Positions 1 through 5,242 of a DNA stretch of 7,888 nt are shown one piece after another (the stretch's first letter is position 1; each line of letters opens with the position of its first letter). The notes under the pieces were generated by a model, which saw nothing but the letters and a program-made list of their open reading frames with translations, made no database searches and had not been told where the DNA came from. Made by a program: the position numbers and the translations under genes. Origin of the DNA: Solirubrobacteraceae bacterium (GTDB lineage Bacteria; Actinomycetota; Thermoleophilia; Solirubrobacterales; Solirubrobacteraceae); assembly GCA_025928415.1 (NCBI GenBank), contig JAICJK010000093.1, forward strand, positions 1 to 7,888, read 5' to 3'.

Positions 1-522
1 CTTGCGCAGCCCGGTGACGATCGGGCGCAGCCGGCCGCCGAGGCGGAAGCGGACGATCCGGTTGTCGGACGCGGCCGTGTAGTAGGCGTAGACGAGGCGG
101 TCGCGGGCGTAGTGCGGCGAGACCGCCAGCCCCAGCAGGCCGCCCTCGCCACCGCTGCCCCCGGCCGCCGGGATCCGCATCACCTCGCGCGGGCGCCCGG
201 CCCGCGGGCGGCCGGCCCGCCCGGGGATGCGCAGGATGCGACCGGTGTCGCGCTCGCCGACCAGCGCGTCGCCGTCCGGCAGGAACGCGATGCCCCACGG
301 CACGTCCAGCCCGGTGGCGACGGTCGTGACCCTGGTCGCGGACGCCGGGCCGGCGGGGACGGAGGCCGTCGGCGCGGTGCCGGGGGCCGCGCGCGCCACG
401 CCAGGGCCCTCGGTCCGCGCGCCCGCCTCGCCGCCGCCCCCGCAGGCGACCGGGGCGAGCGCGAGCGCGGCAGCGGCGGCGGCCGGGGCGGCGTAGAAGA
501 GCAAGCGGTTGCGCGGGGTCAT
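1..522 (-). CDS. PQQ-dependent sugar dehydrogenase (GSDH family), exported, 3' part missing
   Basis: This is the first 174 codons of a glucose/sorbosone or aldose-sugar dehydrogenase, a soluble six-bladed beta-propeller that oxidises sugars with PQQ outside the membrane. The reading frame is open to the window edge. The N-terminus has basic residues (R4, R6), a hydrophobic Ala/Leu stretch (about 7-26) and Cys27 followed by a Gly-rich linker. That looks like a lipoprotein signal, although the lipobox (P-V-A-C) is atypical. After a Pro/Ala linker, the first propeller blade is typical of the family: GLDVPWGIAFLPDG at 71-84, GERDTGRILRI at 89-99, GGEGGLLGLAVSP at 124-136 and VYAYYTAASDNRIVRF at 144-159. 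The catalytic His of the family normally lies just beyond the cut, so activity cannot be judged. The ATG at 522 is chosen because the signal sequence begins directly after it. The gene is divergent from the TetR gene and has no obvious link to the operon further right. Confidence 0.85.
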   Translation of the reverse strand, partial: MTPRNRLLFYAAPAAAAAALALAPVACGGGGEAGARTEGPGVARAAPGTAPTASVPAGPASATRVTTVATGLDVPWGIAFLPDGDALVGERDTGRILRIPGRAGRPRAGRPREVMRIPAAGGSGGEGGLLGLAVSPHYARDRLVYAYYTAASDNRIVRFRLGGRLRPIVTGLRK

Positions 523-523
523 C

Positions 524-536
524 CCTCGGACCGAGG
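524..536. repeat. 13-bp inverted repeat abutting the sugar dehydrogenase start
   Basis: CCTCGG-A-CCGAGG is a perfect 6-bp inverted repeat with a one-base centre. It lies one base upstream of the minus-strand ATG at 520-522, in the place where a ribosome binding site would be. On the minus strand its arm supplies the only GAGG-like Shine-Dalgarno sequence, unusually close to the ATG. It could be an operator for the divergent TetR protein or a short structure masking the start. It could also be chance in GC-rich DNA. Confidence 0.4.
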
Positions 537-615
537 ATGCCAGGCACGCGGCGCCCCCGCGGCACGCGCGCCGCCCCGCTCCGCTCGTGCCCGGCCGCAC
601 CCGACTACCGAGCGC

Positions 616-625
616 TAGTTAGTAT
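616..625. promoter_or_regulatory. A/T-rich patch, candidate -10 or operator between divergent genes
   Basis: TAGTTAGTAT is the only clear A/T-rich run in the divergent intergenic region. On the plus strand TAGTAT (620-625) matches TATAAT at four of six positions and lies about 45 bp before the chosen tetR start. The only -35-like sequence nearby (CCGACT, 601-606) is weak and only 13 bp away, which is too close. CTA-GT-TAG also forms a small inverted repeat, so it may be part of a repressor site. No promoter is proven. Confidence 0.35.
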
Positions 626-629
626 GGCG

Positions 630-651
630 GCGCATCGCTCGAGCGCATCGC
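630..651. repeat. 9-bp direct repeat flanking a 10-bp palindrome
   Basis: GCGCATCGC occurs twice in the same orientation, at 630-638 and 643-651, 13 bp apart start to start. The bases between and overlapping the copies form the perfect palindrome CGCTCGAGCG (636-645). The element sits between the A/T-rich patch and the tetR start. In a divergent dehydrogenase/tetR control region this is a plausible operator for autoregulation. Repeats in GC-rich DNA can also arise by chance. Confidence 0.4.
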
Positions 652-662
652 ACCCGGACAAT

Positions 663-667
663 GGAGG
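663..667 (+). promoter_or_regulatory. Ribosome binding site used to choose the tetR start
   Basis: GGAGG lies 4 nt before the GTG at 672, which is slightly short spacing but a full core match. A weaker AAGGGA (692-697) precedes alternative GTG starts at 702 and 705. An in-frame ATG at 624 has no ribosome binding site and sits inside the A/T-rich patch. Confidence 0.45.
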
Positions 668-671
668 CCGC

Positions 672-1346
672 GTGGCTGCCGGAGGCAGGACAAGGGACAA
701 CGTGGTGCCCTCGGAGGCCCGGCGCGCCCAGGCGCGCAGCCTCGCCGCCGAGATGTTCTTCGAGCGCGGCTACGAGTCGACGACCATGCGCGAGATCGCG
801 CGCGCCCTCGACATCAAGGTGGCCAGCCTGTACTACCACTTCCCGGACAAGGAGCAGATCCTCTTCGAGCTGATCGACTCGGTGATGGGTCAGCTCAGCG
901 CCGGCCTGCAGGACGTCATCCGGGGCGAGAAGGACCCCGCGGTGCAGCTCGCCGCCGTCGTGGTCAACCACGTCGTCCTGCACGCGCTGCGCCCCCGCGA
1001 GAGCACCCTGGGCGACTCCGAGCTGCGGAGCCTGACCGGCGAGCGCCACGCGGCGGGCCTGCGGCAGCGCGACGACTACGAGCGCCTGGTCCTCGGCGTG
1101 CTGCGCCGCGGGCAGCGCCAGGGCCGCTTCTCGCCGGCCGACCCGAAGCTGACGGCCTACGCGATCATGGCCCAGAGCAGCCACGTCGGCACCTGGTACC
1201 GCGAGGCCGGCCGCCTGTCGCTGCGCCAGGTCGCGGAGACCTACGTCACGCTGGCCTTCCGGATGGTCAGCGCCGAGCCGCTGCCGCGGGCGACGGTCGC
1301 GGGCCTCGTGGACGCGCTGCGCGCCTACCACGAGGCGCTGCGGTAG
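672..1346 (+). CDS. TetR/AcrR-family transcriptional regulator
   Basis: This is a one-component repressor of about 224 residues. The N-terminal DNA-binding domain is textbook TetR: RRAQARSLAAEMFFERGYES at 17-36, then the helix-turn-helix TTMREIARALDIKVASLYYHF at 37-57, followed by PDKEQILFELID. The C-terminal ligand domain (about 80-224) contains the pattern DYERLVLGVLRRG ... DPKLTAYAIM ... WYREAGRLS. That pattern is typical of the group whose members often control fatty-acid, steroid or aromatic acyl-CoA catabolism and sense CoA thioesters; the assignment is from memory of the family. The start is uncertain between GTG 672, GTG 702/705 and ATG 624; residues before the RRAQ stretch are unlikely to be folded. 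It is divergent from the sugar dehydrogenase and convergent with the ligase-to-hyuB operon, ending 6 bp from the hyuB stop. It may regulate itself, the dehydrogenase or the operon; the ligand is unknown. Confidence 0.88.
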   Translation: MAAGGRTRDNVVPSEARRAQARSLAAEMFFERGYESTTMREIARALDIKVASLYYHFPDKEQILFELIDSVMGQLSAGLQDVIRGEKDPAVQLAAVVVNHVVLHALRPRESTLGDSELRSLTGERHAAGLRQRDDYERLVLGVLRRGQRQGRFSPADPKLTAYAIMAQSSHVGTWYREAGRLSLRQVAETYVTLAFRMVSAEPLPRATVAGLVDALRAYHEALR

Positions 1347-1352
1347 CCGGGC

Positions 1353-3146
1353 TCAGCGCGCCGCGGCGCGCGCCCGCTCCCGGGCCGCCGCGGTCGCCTC
1401 CGCGTCGAGCGCGAAGCCACGGCCGTCCGGCCTCAGGACGACGCCGTAGACGTCGCGGGCCCGCTCGGGGCTCACCCACCCCTCGCGCACGTCGTGCAGG
1501 ACGCGCTCCGGGGCGCGGTCCAGCGGGTCGCCGTAGCCCCCGCCGCCGGCCGAGATCGAGACGATCCGCTCGCCCTCCTGCAGCTCGACGGTCCCGACGA
1601 GGTCCACCGGCTGCTCGCGGCCCTCGGCGTCGATCATCCACGCGTCGGTCGCCCCGCCCGGCAGGCCGCCGCGGACGCCCTTCGGGGGATGGTGGTGGGC
1701 CTCCACCGACCACGCGGCCGCCATCGGGTTGCGCTTGGGCCCGTAGACGCTGCGGCAGCCCAGGCCGCCGCGGTGGCGCCCGGCGCCCTCGGAGTCCGGG
1801 ATCAGCGCCTGCTCGTAGACGTGGATCGGGTAGCGCTGCTCGTCCACCTCCACGCTGTCCTTGTAGACCAGCGACGCGCACACCGGGATGAAGTACGTGG
1901 GCCAGCCGTCGGCGACCGGGCCGCCCGGGCCGCCGCCCGACCCGATGAAGAGCTGGTTGACGTAGGCCTGGTCGCCGAACCGGTGGTCCTTGCCCGACAC
2001 CACGCCCATGTACGGCCCCATCCCCATCGCGCCCTCGGCGAGGCCCCAGCCGTCGCCGAGCTCGGCGAACGCGGCCTGCGTGGTCGACACGAGCCGGTCC
2101 GCGACGTTCGTGGTCGCCATCGAGCAGGAGTGCGGGAACCGCGGGATCCCGGCGATGCACCCCTCGCGCAGCAGGACCGTGACGCGGCGGAAGCTGCCGG
2201 AGTTGTGCGGCATGTCCGGGTCGATCGAGTTGAACATGCCGATCATCGCGTTGGCCGTGGCGCAGGCGCGCGACTCGTTCAGGCCGCCGTCGTAGTTGTC
2301 CGGGTTCTCGCGCAGGTCGAGCTCGATGCGGCCCTCCTCGGCGTCGATGTTCACCTTGACCTTGAGCGGGATGCCGTCCGGCAGGCCGGGATAGGGGTCG
2401 TGGGTCGAGAAGCCCTCCAGCGTTCCGCTGGGCAGCGCCCTGATCGCCTGGGTCATGCGGCGCTCGCTGTAGTCGAACCACTGCTCCACGAGGTCGTCGA
2501 CCGTGTCGCGCCCGTACTGGGCGCACAGCTCCTTGAGGCGGCGCTCGGCGATCCGGGCGGCCCCCAGCGCCGCGAGGAAGTCCCCGTACCACTGCTCGGG
2601 CACGCGGATGCGGCTGTTGCACATGCGGATGATGTCGGCGTTGGGCTCGTAGCCCTGCTGGACGCGCACGCAGGGGAAGGTGATCGCCCCCTCGTCGTAG
2701 ACGTCCTTGGCGCCCGGGACGTAGGTCGTCGGCAGCGCGTTGCCCGCGTCGGCCTGGTGGGCCTTGGCGATCGCGGTGAAGACGTGCACGCCCTCGTGGA
2801 AGACCGGCACGAGGATCGCGTGGTCGGCCGAGTGGGTGTTGCCGAGGTAGGGGTCGTTGTGCAGGAACGCGTCGCCCTCGGAGATGTCGTCGTGCAGCTC
2901 GGTCATCGCCTCGGCCAGGAACTCGGAGCCGATCACGTGGACCGGCAGGCCTTCGGCGGTGGCCAGCAGCTTGTTGTCGGCGGTGACGATCGAGCACGAG
3001 AAGTCGCGCGCCATGTTGATCACCGCCGAGCGCGCGGAGCGCAGCAGCGTGTTGGTCATCTCGCGGCAGATGCTGTCCAGCCGGTTGGCGATGACGGCGA
3101 GCAGGATCGGGTCCGACGTCCGGGTCTGGGTCTGGGTGGTGTCCAT
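1353..3146 (-). CDS. hyuB: HyuB-type subunit of an ATP-dependent hydantoinase/oxoprolinase/ketone carboxylase
   Basis: This is a complete 597-residue hydantoinase B/oxoprolinase family protein. It is the metal-containing partner of HyuA, which activates the substrate with ATP; the pair is cytoplasmic. Family marks run the full length: RSAVINMARDFSCSI (40-53), the signature HNDPYLGNTHSADH (96-109), AKAHQADAG (127-135), GSGGGPGGP (402-410), GGLGCRSVYGP (460-470), and the closing SAGGGGYGDPL followed by YGVVL. His105, Asp108 and His130 form an H-x2-D...H pattern with the spacing I recall for the Mn ligands of acetone carboxylase alpha subunit (His150, Asp153, His175). The metal site therefore looks intact, but hydrolase relatives keep it too. 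The length is normal for a stand-alone HyuB. The start is fixed by GGAGGAG 6 nt upstream. It is the last gene of the operon, 19 bp after hyuA. Whether it carboxylates a ketone or opens a lactam or imide ring cannot be decided from this subunit. Confidence 0.9.
   Translation of the reverse strand: MDTTQTQTRTSDPILLAVIANRLDSICREMTNTLLRSARSAVINMARDFSCSIVTADNKLLATAEGLPVHVIGSEFLAEAMTELHDDISEGDAFLHNDPYLGNTHSADHAILVPVFHEGVHVFTAIAKAHQADAGNALPTTYVPGAKDVYDEGAITFPCVRVQQGYEPNADIIRMCNSRIRVPEQWYGDFLAALGAARIAERRLKELCAQYGRDTVDDLVEQWFDYSERRMTQAIRALPSGTLEGFSTHDPYPGLPDGIPLKVKVNIDAEEGRIELDLRENPDNYDGGLNESRACATANAMIGMFNSIDPDMPHNSGSFRRVTVLLREGCIAGIPRFPHSCSMATTNVADRLVSTTQAAFAELGDGWGLAEGAMGMGPYMGVVSGKDHRFGDQAYVNQLFIGSGGGPGGPVADGWPTYFIPVCASLVYKDSVEVDEQRYPIHVYEQALIPDSEGAGRHRGGLGCRSVYGPKRNPMAAAWSVEAHHHPPKGVRGGLPGGATDAWMIDAEGREQPVDLVGTVELQEGERIVSISAGGGGYGDPLDRAPERVLHDVREGWVSPERARDVYGVVLRPDGRGFALDAEATAAARERARAAAR
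1356..1371. repeat. 16-bp perfect palindrome at the convergent gene junction
   Basis: GCGCGCCGCGGCGCGC equals its own reverse complement. It covers the last codons of hyuB (Arg-Ala-Ala-Ala-Arg) and begins 10 bp past the tetR stop codon. It could act as a bidirectional transcription stop for two genes that have only 6 bp between them. There is no T-tract on either side, so it is not a standard intrinsic terminator. Ala/Arg codons readily give such sequences by chance. Confidence 0.35.
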
Positions 3147-3152
3147 GCGCTT

Positions 3153-3159
3153 CTCCTCC
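3153..3159 (-). promoter_or_regulatory. Strong ribosome binding site of hyuB
   Basis: On the minus strand GGAGGAG stands 6 nt before the ATG at 3146, inside the 19-bp hyuA-hyuB gap. It fixes the hyuB start and implies that hyuB is translated from its own strong site rather than only by coupling. Confidence 0.8.
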
Positions 3160-3165
3160 GTCGTG

Positions 3166-5238
3166 TCAGGCGCTGGGGCGGGAGAGCAGGAAGTCGCCGC
3201 GTTCGGTGACCTCGAGCTCCCAGCCGGGATAGACGACGACCGTCGTGGTGGGCAGCTCGACGACCGCGGGGCCGGCGACGCGCTGGTGGGCGGCCAGCGA
3301 CTCCGCCGCGAAGATCGCCGCCTGCTCGGGGTCGTCGCCGCCCCACCAGGTGGCGCGAGTGCCGCGCGGCTTGGGCGTCGTGGCGCCGTTGGGCGAGATC
3401 CGGGGCACCGCCGGCTTGGGCAGGTGCACCGAGGCGCGGCCCTTCCAGTACAGGCACTCGACGCGCTGGCCGGCCTCCTTGACCGCGAACACCGCCTCGT
3501 GGGTGGCGTGGAAGGCCTGGACCATCGCCTCGACGTCCTCCGGGCCGTCGAAGCGCCCCTTCTCGAGCGGGACGTCGAGCTCCCACACCTGGTAGGGGTA
3601 GCGCGCCTCGACCACGTAGTCCTTGACCCGGGCCTCCGGCGCGATGTGCATCCGGTCGAAGAACTCGTCCATCTGGCGCTCGAGCGTGGCCAGCCCGGCG
3701 TTGACGGCGTCGTAGTCGAAGTCGCCGGTCTGCACGCGCCGGCTCACGGTGAACTCGCTGACGATGTCGCCGAACAGCCCGCCGGTGGCCGACAGCGCGG
3801 CCGCCGTCCGCGGCACGAGCACGCTGCGGCAGCCCAGCTCCTCGGCGATCTTGGACATCGTCAGCCCGCCCGCCCCGCCGCCGGCCACCAGGACGGAGTC
3901 GCGCGGGTCGATGCCCTGGTTGATCGTGATGTCGCGCACCGCGGTGACCATGTGCTCGTTGGCCACGGCGAGGATCGCCCACGCGGCCGCGGCGACCGAC
4001 AGCCCGAGCGGCTCGGCGACCACGGCGCGGATCGCCGCCGCGGCGGCGTCGGCGTCCAGCGCGAGCTTGCCCGCCCAGAAGTACGCGGGGTCGATGTAGC
4101 CCAGCGCGACGGCGGCGTCGGTGACCGTCGGCTCGGTCCCGCCGCGCCCGTAGCAGACCGGTCCGGGCTCGGCGCCTGCGCTCCGCGGCCCGACGCGCAG
4201 CATCCCGCCGGGGTCGATCCACGCGACGCTGCCGCCGCCCGCCCCCACGTTCTTGACGTCGACCGACGACAGGCCGGTGATGTGGCCGGTGAACGGCTCG
4301 CCGAGCCAGGTCTCGCGCGTGAACTTGACCTCCCCGTCGCGGACCACGCTGACGTCGAAGCTCGTGCCGCCCGTGTCGCAGACGACGACGTCCCGCGACG
4401 GAGCGGCGGCCACCTTGCCGGCGACGGGCGCCATCGCCGGGCCGGAGTTCACCGAGTACAGCGGCCGCGAGGCGACGTCGCCGACGCGCAGGACGCCGCC
4501 GAAGGAGGTGACGACGAGCAGCTCGCCGCCGAACCCCGCCGCGCGCAGGTCGGTGCCCATGTCGGACAGGTGGCGCTGCATGAGCGGCTTGAGCGAGGCG
4601 TCGATCGCCGCCGAGGACGTGCGCCGGTACTCGCGGACGATCGGGTTGAGCCGGTGGGACAGCGTGTAGGGGACGCCGGGCAGCTCGGCCTCCAGCAGCT
4701 CGCCGACGAGCTGCTCGTGGGACGGGTTCTCGATCGACCACAGCAGCGACACGGCGACCGCCTCGATCTCGCCCTCGCGCAGCTCGGCGAGCACCCGCCG
4801 CACGTCGTCCGCCGCGAGCGGCACCACCACCTCGCCCTCCGAGGAGACCCGCTCGGCGACCTCGTAGGTCAGGCTGCGGGCGATGTACGGCTCCGGGTAG
4901 GGCTGGCGGAAGTCGAACGGGCGCAGCTTGCCGCCCTCCCGGAACACCAGCGTGTCGCGGAAGCCGGCGGTCGTGATCAGCGCCGTGCGCGCCGTGGCGC
5001 CGGTGAGGATCGCGTTCGTCGACCGGGTCGTCGCGTAGATGACCATCCCGGCGTCGGCCAGCAGCTCGCCGAGCGTGAGCTCGCGCTCCTCGGCCGCCGA
5101 CGTCAGCGCCTGCGAGATGCCGTCGAAGATCCGCGCGGGGGTGGTCGGCGCCTTGCTCAGCGAGAAGCCGCCGGCGTCGTCGGTGACGACGACGTCGCTG
5201 AACGTCCCGCCGGTGTCGATGGCGATCTTGAACGCCAT
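3166..5238 (-). CDS. hyuA: HyuA-type ATP-binding subunit, closest in style to acetone/acetophenone carboxylase beta
   Basis: This is a complete 690-residue hydantoinase A/oxoprolinase protein with an actin-like (ASKHA) ATPase fold that phosphorylates the substrate before HyuB acts. The first phosphate loop is IDTGGTFSDVVVTD (7-20), the second CDTGGTSFDVSVV (287-299), then VGAGGGSVAWID (331-342), the conserved SAGAEPGPVCYGRGGTEPTV (353-372) and the adenosine-side VAGGGAGGLTMSK (451-463). Several stretches recall the carboxylase branch more than 5-oxoprolinase: TTRSTNAILTG (70-80), REGGKLRPF (100-108), PEPYIARSLTYEVAERV (115-131), and in the C-terminal domain YPYQVWELDVPL (547-558) with the FHATHEAVFAV region (576-586). 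This comparison is from memory. The length fits a split HyuA. The ATG lies 4 nt after the flavoprotein stop without a clear Shine-Dalgarno sequence, suggesting coupled translation. No small carboxylase gamma subunit is adjacent. Alternatives are N-methylhydantoinase, caprolactamase or another lactamase. Confidence 0.9.
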   Translation of the reverse strand: MAFKIAIDTGGTFSDVVVTDDAGGFSLSKAPTTPARIFDGISQALTSAAEERELTLGELLADAGMVIYATTRSTNAILTGATARTALITTAGFRDTLVFREGGKLRPFDFRQPYPEPYIARSLTYEVAERVSSEGEVVVPLAADDVRRVLAELREGEIEAVAVSLLWSIENPSHEQLVGELLEAELPGVPYTLSHRLNPIVREYRRTSSAAIDASLKPLMQRHLSDMGTDLRAAGFGGELLVVTSFGGVLRVGDVASRPLYSVNSGPAMAPVAGKVAAAPSRDVVVCDTGGTSFDVSVVRDGEVKFTRETWLGEPFTGHITGLSSVDVKNVGAGGGSVAWIDPGGMLRVGPRSAGAEPGPVCYGRGGTEPTVTDAAVALGYIDPAYFWAGKLALDADAAAAAIRAVVAEPLGLSVAAAAWAILAVANEHMVTAVRDITINQGIDPRDSVLVAGGGAGGLTMSKIAEELGCRSVLVPRTAAALSATGGLFGDIVSEFTVSRRVQTGDFDYDAVNAGLATLERQMDEFFDRMHIAPEARVKDYVVEARYPYQVWELDVPLEKGRFDGPEDVEAMVQAFHATHEAVFAVKEAGQRVECLYWKGRASVHLPKPAVPRISPNGATTPKPRGTRATWWGGDDPEQAAIFAAESLAAHQRVAGPAVVELPTTTVVVYPGWELEVTERGDFLLSRPSA

Positions 5239-5242
5239 GCCG

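Noticed and set aside
112..618. A plus-strand open frame of 168 codons opposite the sugar dehydrogenase
   Set aside because: The translation is Arg/Ala/Gly/Pro-rich without a domain, whereas the opposite strand gives clear PQQ-propeller motifs and a signal sequence.
3121..3140. A short (GGGTCT)n-like tandem repeat
   Set aside because: It simply encodes the Thr-Gln-Thr-Gln-Thr tail at the HyuB N-terminus and is too short to be a meaningful repeat tract.
1494..3209. A long plus-strand open frame of 571 codons opposite hyuB
   Set aside because: It is antisense to an unmistakable hyuB, rich in Arg, Val, Ala, Asp and His with no domain, and is expected when GC-rich codons are read on the other strand.
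1353..5238. Calling hyuA/hyuB a 5-oxoprolinase
   Set aside because: The split subunits, the carboxylase-like HyuA stretches and the CoA-ligase neighbour do not point to glutathione-cycle oxoproline hydrolysis. The reaction was left open.
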